Source: Petunia secreta (lineage: Eukaryota; Streptophyta; Magnoliopsida; Solanales; Solanaceae). From it: a stretch of 64,000 nucleotides of DNA. Made by a program: the position numbers and the translations under genes. The first letter of the stretch is position 1. Every line of letters starts with the position of its first letter. Below the pieces are notes generated by a model, which made no database searches, had not been told where the DNA came from, and saw nothing but the letters and a program-made list of their open reading frames with translations. Shown here one piece after another: positions 1 through 9,772 of the stretch. The DNA is taken from contig JARKIP010000053.1 of the NCBI GenBank assembly GCA_029990175.1, forward strand, positions 19,176,001 to 19,240,000, in the 5' to 3' direction.

Positions 1-289
1 GATCACATAGGATCGTGATTACATAGAATCGTGATTATTGCAGTTTACGTTATGTGTATCCCAATAATTACGAGATATGACAGAGCAGTGACAACATAGG
101 GAAAATACATATAAAAACCCCTCCAATCACGGGGGCACACGTGATTGTACTTGAGTATTTTTATTCAATGCAACACATGCGAAGAGATAGGGGATGAGTA
201 TCAGGTGCATGCACATTTGTACGTCTTCCATCATGCCTCTTTCACTTCTTGATTGCTCACGTCAGCCCTCAACAAGTGGGGGGACTAAC
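1..289 (+). mobile_element. 3' internal tail of a + strand Tat-type Ty3 element
   Basis: Non-coding sequence directly upstream of the LTR at 290. A purine run (aagtgggggga, about 275-284) lies just before the LTR and fits a polypurine tract. The stretch around 230-289 (ttgctcacgtcagccctcaa) is matched on the minus strand just right of the LTR at 30664-31149, so this is family-specific 3' sequence and not host DNA. The rest of the element lies outside the window. The imperfect repeat catagRatcgtgatta occurs twice in the first 40 bases. Confidence 0.6.
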
Positions 290-774
290 TGTGTGGGCAA
301 AAATACGTCACCTACTATAACGGGGATATGAGTCCAATTGGCGAGACTAGACTTATCTTACAAGTCACTGGGCACAGAGGATATACTCCTGGTCCATGAG
401 TTACGACCGTTCAGATGGTACGACCATAGGACGCAAGGCATGCATCCCGCTGCCTTAGAGTTTACACTCTCCTAGTTAGGGTTCCGGATACACCACCGCC
501 TTAAGTTTATAGGCCCATAGCCTTTATTAGTCTTTGTATTTTATCATAATTAGGACTGGATAAATTTCAACTATAAATACCCCTTCTTATATTGTATTGT
601 ACATCAAGCGATTCATACCGAATCCGACTATTCTCAAGGAATAATATTACTTACTTTCTTGTTCATTACTTTTCTCTCTATTTATTTACTTTTTCCATCG
701 TATTTACTGTATTGTTTCCGACCCTCTTATAAATTTAATTGTTTAACCTAGACATCCAATTTTAGGCATAAACA
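290..774 (+). repeat. Tat-type LTR, + strand (3' LTR)
   Basis: It starts TGTGTGGGCAAAAATACG and ends in GGCATAAACA. It matches LTRs at 34531-35029 and 39022-39524 (+) and at 30664-31149, 36798-37286 and the split copy 1307-1726/9348-9440 (-). A TATA box (tataaata, 572-579) sits about 200 bases from the end, where the promoter of this family would be. The flanks CTAAC (285-289) and GTTGG (775-779) do not match, and the left flank is PPT-like. It is therefore read as the 3' LTR of a + strand element, not a solo LTR. Confidence 0.75.
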
Positions 775-867
775 GTTGGTACCATCCACTTGAAGAGCTG
801 CATCAGTTGGGAGATCTATGTTGTCGATCTCAGTATTGCGTGGAGAATTTTCACCATTTTTTGACAT
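775..867 (-). pseudogene. gag N-terminus of a minus-strand Tat-type element
   Basis: The minus strand has an ATG at 867 and an open frame of 31 codons beginning MSKNGENSPRNTEI, cut off by the LTR that ends at 774. The ATG lies about 70 bases downstream of a primer-binding site (935-954), as expected for gag of an LTR retrotransposon. The other Tat-type gag starts here are similarly acidic and polar (for example MSDDDNIIPKN at 39586), but the residues differ, so this is another subfamily. Only the extreme N-terminus remains. Gag assignment rests on position rather than a recognisable domain. Confidence 0.6.
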
Positions 868-934
868 GGTAAGTAATTTGAGCAAATAGCAAGTGAATAA
901 TTAACAGGGTTTTGGAACAACTAATAATTGTCTA

Positions 935-954
935 GGCCCCACGGTGGGCACCAA
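935..954 (-). other. Primer-binding site, minus strand
   Basis: Read on the minus strand this is TGGTGCCCACCGTGGGGCC, two bases after the LTR end at 957. The same class of site follows the + LTRs at 35033 and 39527. It is the tRNA-complementary site that primes minus-strand DNA synthesis. It proves that the LTR to its right is a 5' LTR of a minus-strand element. Confidence 0.8.
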
Positions 955-956
955 AT

Positions 957-1306
957 TGTTTAACCTAAAACCGTCTTAGTAGATTAAGTAATTGAATTTA
1001 TTTTGTTTAGCAACAAGCAATATAAGCGTATCAAGACGTATGTAAAAATAGTAAAAAGAATGCAAGAATGCTGGAATAATTGAACTTAAGAACTTATCTG
1101 TGTGCCCGTGGAACACGATTTTTTGCCATAGAGTTTTAAAGCAAAGTCTGCAAGAGAAAGATAGATCATTTTTTTTGAATGATAGAAGTGATAACCGTTG
1201 TTATCAAATGAGTTACACGAGGGTCAATGGGGGGTTTATATAACTATTGTGAGCCTTAATGGCGTATATTAAATAAGAATCTACATTTACTTCCCATGAT
1301 CGTAAC
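957..1306 (-). repeat. 5' LTR of a minus-strand Tat-type element, proximal part
   Basis: It begins (in + coordinates) with tgtttaacctaaaa next to the primer-binding site. It is interrupted at 1307 by a solo LTR and resumes after 9445. The body does not resemble the TGTGTGGGC-type LTRs, so it is a different family with a shared primer-site class. The far end is not defined; some of 9446-9770 must belong to it. Confidence 0.65.
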
Positions 1307-1840
1307 TATTTATGCCTAAAATTGGTCGTATAGGTAACAATTAAATTTATGAAAAGGTCACAAGTAATACGGTAAATACGTAGGAAAGTAAATAAAAACT
1401 TGAGAGAAAAGTAATGAGAAAGAAAGTAAATAATCTTATTCCTTGAGAATAGCCGAATTCTGTGTGAATCGATAGCCGAATTCTGTGTGAATCGAGTGAT
1501 TGTACAATACGATGTAAGGAGGGGTATCTATAGCTACGATTTACCCAGTCTTAGTAATGGTAAAATACAAAGACTAATAAGGCCATGGACCTGTTTACTC
1601 AAGGCGGTGGTATATACTAAACCCTAACAAGGAGACTGTAAACCTTAAGGCGGCGGGATGTATACCTTGTATCCTATTGCCCGTGCCGGCTGAGCGGCCG
1701 TTGCTTGAGGAGCAGACGTGTATCCTTGTTACGCGGCGCCTTCTTGAGTTTGCTTAGAAGGGCTACGTAACGCTGGCCAGTGGTCCCCTCCGCATGCTAG
1801 ACTAGAGCGTCAGTGCCGTGTGGGAAAACCGATGTCAATC

Positions 1841-1875
<35 letters not shown>

Positions 1876-2149
1876 AACATACCCAGTGGTATCCCATCAA
1901 GGTGCGGTCTGGGAAGGGTGAGATGTATGCAGAACTTACCTCCACAAGAGTAGAGAGGTTGTTTCCCATAGACCCTCAGCTAAAAAACATCAGTGGAAAA
2001 CATACTCGAGTGAAGCAAGATGACAGTAACAAAACAATGAAAATGATATATTGTTAGAAAGAACTCAAACATACTCAAGATAAACAGAAAACACCAATAA
2101 CACATAAGCTGAAAGTATACTATACCGAGAATCGCTCGATTACTATCTA

Positions 2150-2560
2150 TCCCTCTACCCAAATCTTCGACCTCCACTTTTTCCTATCTAGGGTTATGTC
2201 CTCGGTAATTTGGAGGTGGGCCATGTCTTGCCTAATCACCTCACTCTAATTTTTCTTTGGTCTACCTCTACCTCTTCGAAGGGTTAGCACTGTCAACCCC
2301 TCACACCTCCTTACCGGCACATCTGGACTCCTCCTTTTTACATGTCCAAACCACCTCAGCCTTGCTTCTTGCATCTTGTCCACCACTGCAGCCACTCCCA
2401 CCTTTTCTCGAATGGCTTCGTTCTTGATCTTGCATCCTTTGGATGTGGGTGGCTTTTACTGGCCAACATTCTGCCCCGTGCATTCAAGCAGGTCTAAAGA
2501 CTACTTTATAGAACTTATGTTTAAGCCTATGATGTACTTTCTGATCGCATAAGACACCAG
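2150..2560 (-). pseudogene. RTE LINE ORF2 C-terminal remnant
   Basis: The minus strand contains HGAECWPVKATHIQRM (about 2483-2436), which corresponds to the thumb/post-RT region of RTE LINEs. The following KAEVVWTCKKEESRCAGKEV is the frame-shifted equivalent of the usual ARLRWFGHVKRR stretch. An expected segment between them appears deleted. Broken by frameshift and deletion; no function likely. Confidence 0.75.
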
Positions 2561-2621
2561 AAGCTAGCCTCCACTTCATCCAACCAGCCTCTATCTGATC
2601 CGTGACATCTTCGTCAATCTC

Positions 2622-3030
2622 TCAATTTCCCTGTATAATTGACCCAAGATACTTGAAGCTCCCTTTCTTGAGGATGACTTGTGAGTCAAGTGTCACTTCT
2701 ACATCCGGCTCTTGGGGAACATCACTGAACCTGCACTCTATGTACTCCGTCTTTGTTCTGCTCAGCTTGAACTCTTTTGACTCTAGAGTCTGCCTCCACA
2801 TCTCTAACTTATTATTGACCCCGCCACGGGTCTCATCCACCAAAACTATGTCATCAGCAGACAACATACGCCATGGAATCTCCCCTTGAATACTCCTGGT
2901 TAATTCATCCATTACCACAGCAAACAGAAATGGACTAAGGGCTGACCCCTGGTGTAACCACATCTCAATGGGAAAGTGACCAGAATCGCCTCCTACTGTC
3001 CTAACTCGCGTCTTCGCTCCATCATACATA
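2622..3030 (-). pseudogene. RTE LINE reverse transcriptase fragment
   Basis: The frame reads YDGAKTRVRTVGGDSGHF, then LHQGSALSPFLFAVVMDEL (the palm/QGSALSP region), then SADDIVLVDETRGGVN. The ADD catalytic motif is present, with LSADD where family members usually have LFADD. It continues LSRTKTEYIECRF and FKYLGSIIQGN before breaking. This is the RTE-type RT common in Solanaceae genomes (family recall). It makes cDNA from LINE RNA at the nicked target. It is truncated at 3030 by insertion and not functional. Confidence 0.9.
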
Positions 3031-3715
3031 TCAATCACAGTGTGTATAAAAAGAGTAATTGAATTAAAAGTCGTTGCACTTGCTTGTATTAATCAAAAGC
3101 CAACAGATTACAATAAAGCCAATGTGGTGTCGAGGGGGCGAGACACCAGACCAGAAATATGAAAGCAGCTTACAATTGTTCGAATCCTTATACCCCCTAT
3201 ATATGTTCTTAAAAAAACCCATGTCATAGCAGCAGACAATAAAGGGCTAGACAATCATACTAGAAAAATACAGAAAGATAAACCTAACAATATTTACATG
3301 GTGTGCGGCACTTTGAGGGGCTGAATCCTTGTCTGCATCTTCATGGCATGCGCACAGGGCGGAATGCTTTGGCACGCGCAGGCGCGGGGCAATCTGCGTT
3401 GAGGTGTGCATGCGTGGGTCGTATGCAATAGGCGCACTTTAGTGTGGGATAGGCAGCATTGTGGCGCGCATGCACAGGTCACATGGTGTTGGCACACTCA
3501 GGTGCGAGGTGCACGGGCGCTAGTTGCGGGCATGCTTTGACGGCGCTGTTAGCTTGCTGCGCGTGGGCACGCTCAACCGGTGGGACGACATACGCAGGTG
3601 CACATATAGATCTTGGCGCGGCACATCCGCGGAACTAGGCGCTTTGGGGTTTGCTAGGGCACCACAGGGTACACCTAAGGAGTCATGGGGCATGGATGAG
3701 AGACCGCCCATGACA

Positions 3716-3727
3716 TTCTCCCCCACC
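3716..3727 (-). other. Polypurine tract of the chromovirus
   Basis: Minus-strand ggtgggggagaa lies directly against the 3' LTR start (TGTCATGGG). It is the RNase H-resistant primer for plus-strand synthesis in LTR retrotransposons. Confidence 0.8.
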
Positions 3728-3729
3728 TG

Positions 3730-3965
3730 AGTTGGCGACATCCTCGGCGCCTTCCTTGCAAGATAATCAGATATCAAGTCCTTGAAGGCTTTGAGGTCTG
3801 TTCCCCTCTCCCATGTGTTTTCCTCTGCATCACATCCGCTCTATTTCACCAAAAATTCCTGGTGATCTTTCCTTGAGGCATGAATAACATGGTCATCAAG
3901 GATCGCTTCTGCTACTTTCTTCCCTGACCACTTGTTCTTCCGGATGCTCGGCATTGTGAGCTAGC
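3730..3965 (-). pseudogene. Chromodomain at the pol C-terminus
   Basis: Minus-strand translation gives AEAILDDHVIHASRKDHQEF, then LVK, a stop, then GCDAEENTWERGTDLKAF. This is the chromodomain pattern EAILD...(Y/F)LVKWKG...ENTWE, which in chromoviruses directs integration towards chromatin marks. The expected Trp after LVK is TAG, a nonsense change (TGG to TAG). The domain ends about 20 bases before the polypurine tract. Confidence 0.85.
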
Positions 3966-4126
3966 TTCTGGAAGGATCATCCTTATCTTCTTGGAAAGGC
4001 TTCAGCAGGCTGACATGAAAAACGGGATGGATCTTCTACCAAGCTGGTAATTCAACTCAATAGGAAAATTTTCCAACACGTTTCACAATGGACAGAGGTC
4101 CAATGTATTTCTACAAAAGACGCGGG

Positions 4127-5046
4127 TTATGAGCTCCCGCGAACAAATATCTCTTGGGGGATCTTTACCATCGCCTTATCCCCAACTTTATACTCCACAA
4201 AATGTCGGTTTTGATCTGCATACTTTTTCATCCTCCTTTGTGCTTTTTCAAGATAGCTCCGCACTATCTCTAGATTTCTCTTCCACTCTCTTGAGAAACT
4301 CCCAGCTCTAGGAGACTTTGACACATTTGGTGCATCAACAGTATGGAGGAGAAGAGGTTGTTGTCCCATGATAATTTCAACATCACTCTTGTTGGTACTT
4401 GAGCACTTTTGGGCATTAAAGCACAACTGGGCAGGATCCAGTAGCTTCACCCAATTCTTTTACAATCCAGTTACGAAATTTCGTAAATATTCTTCAAGCA
4501 TTCCGTTGAACCTCTCCGTCTGGCCATCAGATTGCGGATGAAAGCTGGAACTGTGGCTTAACTTAGACCCGAGGCACTTGAAGAGCTCGGTTCAGAAGCT
4601 ACTAGTGAATCGCGAGTCGCGGTCACTAACAATATCTCTAGGCAGACCCCAATACTTCACCACATGCGCAAAGAGAAGCCTGGCCGTCTCTTCAGCTGCT
4701 ATATATTTTGGGGCTACTATAAAAGTTGCGTATTTAGAGACCAATCAACCACTACTAGAATAGTGGTTAAATCTCCAACCTTGGGCAATCCAGTAATAAG
4801 ATCCAGAGAGACGCTTTCCCAAGGTCTTTTTGGGATAGGTAGCGGCTGCAATAGTCCTGCTTGCGTCAAGCGACCTGGCTTGTCCTTCTGGCAGACCAAG
4901 CAGGTCTGCACATATTGATCTACATCATCCGCCATCTAAGGCCAATAGTACGCGTGTTGTAGTAGCGCCAAGTTCCTATCCATTCTAGGGTACCCGGCCC
5001 AGAGGGTATCATGGAATTCTTTCAAAAGGGTCTTCCGCAAATCACC
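4127..5046 (-). pseudogene. Chromovirus integrase
   Basis: The frame at 4935-4717 reads VQTCLVCQKDKPGRLTQAGL then WESVSLDLITGLPKVGDL, i.e. the Cys pair of the integrase zinc domain and the first catalytic-core Asp region. The frame at 4450-4127 carries the core C-terminus and linker (ILVRSYLEKAQRRMKKYAD-like; seen here as EKAQRRMKKYADQNR and YKVGDKAMVKIP), the SH3-like GPY region before the chromodomain. Frameshifts separate the two parts. It would insert cDNA into the genome; now inactive. Confidence 0.85.
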
Positions 5047-5853
5047 TCACTTAGGCACATAAATCAGCTTCCCTTTTGTCTTGAGAAAACCATCATCCAT
5101 ATAGAACTGTCGCGTCTTCCCTTGCTCTACAAGGCTAATCAAATCTTGAGCAGCAAGATCACGAACAAGAAGATCCTTGATCTGATCCTTAATACTGGTG
5201 GTTACCTCGCTTCCCCTAAGGGCGTCGAGTACACACACCGTGGCTAAGTCGGCCCTCCGACTTAGCACATCAGCAACTTGGTTTAATTTCCAACTTTTAT
5301 ATTCCAAGTGGAAATTAAACTCGGCAAGAAGCTCTTGCCATCTCGCCTGTCTTCCATTCAGTTTTGATTGTGTAATAAAATAGCTGACAACAGTGTTGTC
5401 TGTCTTGACAACAAAGGGTGCTCCCAATAAGTAATAGCGCCATAAGTGCAAACAATGAACAATAGCCAACAACTCTTTTTCATGAGTTGCATAGCGCCGC
5501 TTTGCATCCTTCAGTTTTCGGCTCTCATTAGCAACCGGGTGCCCCTCTTGCATCAAAACTCCACCAAGCGCGAAGTCTGAGGCATCAGTCTGTACTTCAA
5601 ACGATTTGGCCATATCAGGAAGAGCCAAAACCGGGCTGCTTGACATAGCCCTCTTCAAAGTAGCAAAGGCTTTTTCATGCCTTGGACACCACTCCCATGG
5701 CGTGGCCTTCTTCAAAAGTTCCGTCAAGGGCACAACAATGAGGGAATAATCCTTCACCAATCGTCGATAGAAATTACATAAACCCAAGAAAGATCTTAGG
5801 GCATGAATATCCTTTGGTAGTTCAATCAGCAATAGCCCAAATTTTTCCGCCAT
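5047..5853 (-). pseudogene. Chromovirus RNase H domain
   Basis: An open frame of 268 codons covers the RT connection and RNase H. Visible motifs are LRSFLGLCNFYRRLVKDYS (RT thumb), FEVQTDASDFALGGVL (first RNase H Asp), KELLAIVHCLHLWRYYL (Glu motif), VVKTDN (Asp) and NQVADVLSRR at the end. It would degrade the RNA strand of the RNA-DNA hybrid. It is offset by a frameshift from the RT frame upstream. Confidence 0.9.
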
Positions 5854-6698
5854 CCATCTTGATTCGTCCCTCTCCGACTATATGCCCAAGGAAATCGATA
5901 TGCTTTTGGGCAAAAGCGCATTTCGACGGCTTGCCATATAGCTCGTGCTCCCTTAGTCTTGTAAAGATCTTTTTCAAAATGCATCATATGATCCTCCATG
6001 CTCTTGCAATAAATAACAATGTCATCCAGATAGACAACCAGGAATTCATCTATAAACTCCCGGAAAACTTGATTCATCAGCATACAAAACGTTGCTGGAG
6101 CGTTGGTTAGGCCAAACTGCATAACTAGAAAATCAAAAGATCCATATCTTGTGACATAGGTTGTCTTGTGCTCATCTCCTTCAGCGATACGCACCTGCCA
6201 ATAGCCTGATCTCAGATCTATTTTTGTTAATATCGTAGCACAACCCAGCCTGTCAAATAAGTCCGTCATCAAGGGAAGAGGATATTTGTTCTTTACAGTA
6301 ATTTTGTTCAACGCTCCATAGTCCACACAGAGCCTTAAGGAGCCGTCCTGCTTCTTTTGAAATAGCACAGGCGACCCATAAGGGGACTTAGAGGGTACAA
6401 TAATTCCAGTATCTAGCATTTTCGTCAATTGTCTTCGAAGCTCGGTGAGTTCGGGTTGTGACATTCGATAAGGTGCACTGGTAGCAGGCCTTGCGCCCGG
6501 CACCAGCTCAATCTGATGATCCACAACTCGCTTAGGCGGCAGTTTCCTAGGCATTTCTGGTGGCATCACATCTTCAAAGTCCACCAACATATCCTTCACA
6601 ACAGAAGGAATATGGCCAGATTCCCGCTCAATCTCGTCCAAGCATAAGGTAGCCAAGAACGTTGGTTCTTGTCTCTTGACACCATTCTTCAGCTGCAT
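5826..6698 (-). pseudogene. Chromovirus reverse transcriptase domain
   Basis: An open frame of 290 codons. Motifs in order: DVMPPEMPRKLPPKRVVDHQ, YGSPVLFQKKQDGSLRLCVD, TKIDLRSGYWQVRI (first catalytic Asp), FGLTNAPATFCMLMN, and FLVVYLDDIVIYCKS with the YLDD catalytic pair. The frame is lost near 5900, where the expected QLYAKLSKCEF-type continuation is read out of frame. It would copy the element RNA into DNA. Confidence 0.92.
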
Positions 6699-6749
6699 GG
6701 TACAGATAGATGCTCATATCATTCAACTTCCCAGACAAATTTGATACCG

Positions 6750-7247
6750 TCATGATTTTGCCCCCATGATAAGTAGGGCATCGCCATGCGGCAAGACCGC
6801 GGTCTGAGTTTCCCGCAAAAATTCCAAACTAAGGATTAGTTTGGAATCATCTATTGTGACTATAGATAACGTAGTCTTCCCTTCATAAGGACCCAATTTG
6901 ATTGGGACTCCCTTTGCCACCCCTCCAACAGGTTGAGCAGGCGAGTTAATAGCCTTCACTCGACCACGACTGTTTTCCACGACAAGTCCTAGTCGCTCCA
7001 CCTGTGTGGTAGCCAAATAATTATGAGTAGCACCTGTATCTATCATCGCACAAACAAGTTTTCCATTAACCCGAATGTCGATGTACATAAGTCCCTTACT
7101 TTTGCCAACCCGAAGTTTGGCATCGGCTTCAGAATTCTTCTTCTGACTAGCATGATCAGCTTTCTTCTTCAATCGAAGACTAGCAGTACTTGATTCACCC
7201 ACTTCTTGAGAAATAAAATAGAACGTGTGCGAGAACGCACCAATCAT
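6750..7247 (-). pseudogene. Chromovirus aspartic protease region
   Basis: The frame contains KLVCAMIDTGATHNYLATT, with the DTG active site of retropepsins. Before it lies a Lys/Glu-rich linker following the gag zinc finger. The protease cleaves the Gag-Pol polyprotein. An out-of-frame gap separates it from the RT. Confidence 0.88.
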
Positions 7248-7319
7248 AGCCTCGCCGTCATCCTCATCCTCATCCTCTTCGTCTGCTTCTTCTTCATCAA
7301 GAGTTTTGTGGGCATTCAG

Positions 7320-7568
7320 CTTCCCCCTTTCAGGGCAATCAACAACCCTATCTGGACCCCCACATTCAAAACATCCACCTTTAGGAACAAAGGCGGCTCC
7401 CTTTCCTTTGTTTTGAGCTACCGTATTGCTTCTGCTCGAGGAAGAGGCCTTGGAATAATTACTACTCTGCTCTCCCCCACCTTTGCTAGGACCACTCTTA
7501 TTGGATTGGCCCTCTTTGTAGTTGTTACCACGAACAACAGAACGTGGAGTCGTCTACTGCCTGTCATT
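7320..7568 (-). pseudogene. Chromovirus gag zinc-knuckle region
   Basis: Minus-strand translation near 7395-7320 reads GAAFVPKGGCFECGGPDRVV then DCPERGKLNAH. This is a CCHC zinc knuckle in which the usual His seems replaced (CFECGGPxR..DCP), so nucleic-acid binding may be impaired. A short acidic run (DEEEADEEDEDED, about 7290-7250) follows. The region joins gag (7569 onwards) to protease. Confidence 0.75.
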
Positions 7569-8482
7569 TCAAGTATCCACTTGATAGTCTGCAATGCATT
7601 CAGCAGCCTGAATAGCCCTTGCCAACGTGTCCACCCTTCGCCTTTGTAACTGGGCACGAGCGTAAGGTTTATGTTCCTCCATGAAGGTAAAGAGCTTATC
7701 CTTCTCACCCATGTCGCGAATGGTTAGCAATAGGGCTGTGAATTCACGAACATATTCCCGCATAGACCTCGTCTGCCTTAACTTCCTGAGCTTTCGTTGA
7801 GCACTGTACTCGACATTCTCTGGAAAGAACTGCCCACGGATAGCCGCTTTCAAGTCATCCCATGTTGCCAATTTTGGATCACCATTCCCCGTGGCCTCAA
7901 CTTTCCCACGCCACCATAGTTTGGCGTCCCCATTGAGGTACATGACCGTAGCTGTGATCTTTTGATCATTATCTAACTCGCCAACTGCCTTAAAATATTG
8001 TTCCATGTTGAACAAGAAATTCTCGACTTCTTTAGCACTTCGATCACCACTGTAATGCTTGGGCTCTGGGATCTTCATATTTTGTTTGGGAGCGAAATTC
8101 ATTGCACCCCACCTCCTTTTCCTCCTCCTCCTCCTCCGAGAAGGACTTGCATGACTTGTGCCATCAGGTTGTTCACAGTATTTTGCAACGCCGCATGGGA
8201 CGTCACATTCTTATCCAGCTGTTGTTGCATAGCCGCATTCCTCCCTTTGCTCGCATCAAGCCTATCCCTGACCGCAGCAAGCTCAACGCGGTCAGTCTCC
8301 ATATCTTGGCTCATGTGAGCAATGTCTGTCACACTCTGTCGAGTAAGACGACCAAGATCTTCCAGTCTCTCCTCAAGACTAGCTTTGAGATCCGGAACTG
8401 TCCCTACGATCTCTTTTAGCGCCTCGACCGCTTCTTTGAGCGCACTAACCCGTTTAGTATTCGTTTTTGTTGCACCAGTCAT
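7569..8482 (-). pseudogene. Chromovirus gag
   Basis: The frame from ATG 8482 to 8099 begins MTGATKTNTKRVSALKEAVE. It is coiled-coil-rich and ends in a glycine run encoded by the (cct)n tract near 8120-8142. A second frame, 8102-7569, contains YSGDRSAKEVENFLFNMEQY, AKLWWRGKVEATG, LKAAIRGQFFPEN and LRQTRSMREYVREFT, the core of the Retrotrans_gag domain (particle capsid). The two frames are offset, so one frameshift is needed; slippage in the glycine tract is a likely cause. The start is the first ATG downstream of the primer site. Confidence 0.88.
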
Positions 8483-8530
8483 GTTTCGTAGTCTCTGTCA
8501 ACCTTTTCTTTTGTCCGTTGTTGAGCCTGG

Positions 8531-8542
8531 GCTCTGATACCA
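8531..8542 (-). other. Primer-binding site (initiator Met tRNA)
   Basis: Read on the minus strand it is TGGTATCAGAGC, complementary to plant initiator-Met tRNA 3' end, two bases from the 5' LTR. This primer class is normal for plant chromoviruses and copia elements. Confidence 0.92.
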
Positions 8543-8544
8543 AC

Positions 8545-9347
8545 TGTTACGGGGCGCCTTTTTGAGTTTTCTTAAAAGGGCAACGTAATGCTGGCCAGTG
8601 GTCCCCTCCACACGCTAGACTAGAGCGTCAGTGCCGTACGGAAAAATCGATGTCAATCATAGTGTGTATAAAAAGAGTAATTGAAATGAAAGTCGTTGCA
8701 CTTGCTTGTATTAATCAAAAGCCAACAGATTACAATAAAGCCAACGTGGTGTCGAGGGGGAGAGACACCAGAGCAGAAATATGAAAGTAGCTTACAATTG
8801 TTCGAATCCTTATACCCCCTATATATTTTCTTTAAAAAAAAAAAACTCATGTCATAGCAGCAGACAATAAAGGGCTAGACAATCATACTAGAAAAATATA
8901 AAAAGAAAAGTCTAACTATGTTTACATGGTGTGTCGCACTTTGAGGGGCCGCATTCTTGTCTGCATCTTCATGGCGTGCGCACAAGGCGAAATGCTTTGG
9001 CGTGCGCAGGTGCGGGGCAATCTGCGTTGAGGTGTACATGCATAGGTCGCATGGCATAGGCACACTCTAGTGTGGGATAGGCAGCATTGTAGCGCGCATG
9101 CGCAGGTCGCATGGCGTTGGCGTTGGTGCACTCAGGTTCGGGCTGTGCGGGCGCTGGCTGCCGGCAGGCTTTGACGGCGTTGTCAGCTTGTTACGCGCGG
9201 GCACGGTCAATCGGTGGGGCGACATACGCAGATGCGCATATAGATCTTAGCGCGACCACATCCGTGACACTAGGTGCTTTGAGGCTTGCTGGGGCACCAC
9301 AGGGAGCGCCCAAGGAGTCATGGGGCATGGCTGAGCCACCCATAACA
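8545..9347 (-). repeat. 5' LTR of the chromovirus
   Basis: Uninterrupted copy, 803 bases, TG...CA ends in + coordinates (tgttacg ... ataaca). A minus-strand TATA-like run (about 8815-8826, complement of ctatatat) is a plausible promoter. It is followed by the ATCCT duplication at 9348-9352. Confidence 0.88.
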
Positions 9348-9445
9348 ATCCTCTACGCCCGTTGACTTGTAAGCTAAGTCTAGTCTCGCCAGCTGAACTC
9401 GTATCCACATTATCATTGGTGGCGTATTTTCTCCCACACAGTAAC

Positions 9446-9772
9446 TAATGAAACCATATTGTGTGAATAAATTAGGGCAGTGGTCATCTCTTAATGTTCT
9501 GCCTTTAGTGTTTACTAATTAACCATTAGTATCTAGCTGGTTTATGGCCGAAATCTGAATAGTTATAACTGAGTGTCTGAGGAAATTCGTCTCCTATATC
9601 GGAGTTCAAATTCTCTTTGTGAGTCACCGAATCTCTTGTGACATGTGTCATATTGTAAAGTCGTGTAAGATTTTACCTAGTACAATAATTGTCATACGTA
9701 CACTTTAAATTCATGCTATAGCTCGTCTTTAGCCCTAAAAGTGTAGTCCAGTGCACAAAATACTCCGTGTTC
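9446..9772. other. Continuation of the older LTR and unassigned DNA
   Basis: Sequence right of the solo LTR duplication continues the interrupted minus-strand LTR (957-1306), but its outer end cannot be located. A B-box-like word (gagttcaaattct, about 9603-9615) suggests that tRNA-derived SINE sequence may start within this stretch. No coding potential seen. Confidence 0.4.

Larger units (their letters stand above)
1844..3030 (-). mobile_element. RTE-clade LINE, 5'-truncated
   Basis: It is flanked by the direct repeat tcaatcaca (1835-1843 and 3031-3039); the intact 5' LTR of the host element shows nearly the same site once (about 8653). On the minus strand the end is a (TTG)n tail (1841-1875), typical of RTE LINEs, preceded by a 3' region with the short-repeat-like motif gtggggtctggg-type (about 1885-1975). 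The coding part holds the reverse transcriptase C-terminal half. The 5' end is lost within the RT domain. Confidence 0.88.
1727..3715 (-). repeat. 3' LTR of the chromovirus, split by a LINE
   Basis: Pieces 1727-1843 and 3040-3715 together match the 5' LTR at 8545-9347. The ends are TG and CA in + coordinates (tgttacg ... tgaca). The two LTRs differ at roughly one base in ten over the first 115 bases by eye, so the insertion is old. The GC-rich part (about 3290-3700) yields Cys- and His-rich spurious frames with no coding meaning. Confidence 0.85.
1727..9347 (-). mobile_element. Galadriel-like chromovirus (Ty3/gypsy), complete but decayed
   Basis: Minus-strand LTR retrotransposon with target duplication ATCCT (1722-1726 and 9348-9352). 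Order on the minus strand: 5' LTR (8545-9347), initiator-Met primer site (8531-8542), gag (about 8482-7320), protease, reverse transcriptase, RNase H, integrase, chromodomain (about 3930-3740), polypurine tract (3716-3727), 3' LTR (3715 down to 1727). Without the LINE inside its 3' LTR it is about 6.4 kb, usual for Galadriel-type chromoviruses. A chromodomain at the pol C-terminus places it among chromoviruses; the Galadriel label is from family resemblance. Several frameshifts and stops break gag and pol. Confidence 0.88.
1307..9440 (-). mobile_element. Solo LTR (Tat type) split by a nested chromovirus
   Basis: The LTR pieces 1307-1726 and 9353-9440 join into one minus-strand LTR of the TGTGTGGGC family. 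The LTR is flanked on both sides by GTAAC (1302-1306 and 9441-9445), a 5-bp target-site duplication. Neither side has a primer site or polypurine tract, so this is a solo LTR left by recombination between the two LTRs of a former element. The inner insertion 1727-9347 is described separately. Confidence 0.85.

Noticed and set aside
290..774. Solo LTR with target duplication
   Set aside because: Flanks CTAAC and GTTGG do not match, and a polypurine tract precedes it; better read as the 3' LTR of an element extending left of the window.
3294..3497. Cys/His-rich minus-strand frame, with a twin at 8922-9131
   Set aside because: Both lie in the GC-rich part of the chromovirus LTRs at equivalent positions. 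The twin is simply the other LTR; no evidence of coding.
8531..8542. tRNA gene for initiator Met
   Set aside because: Only the 12-base complement of the tRNA end is present; it is a primer-binding site. The same holds for 23595-23606.
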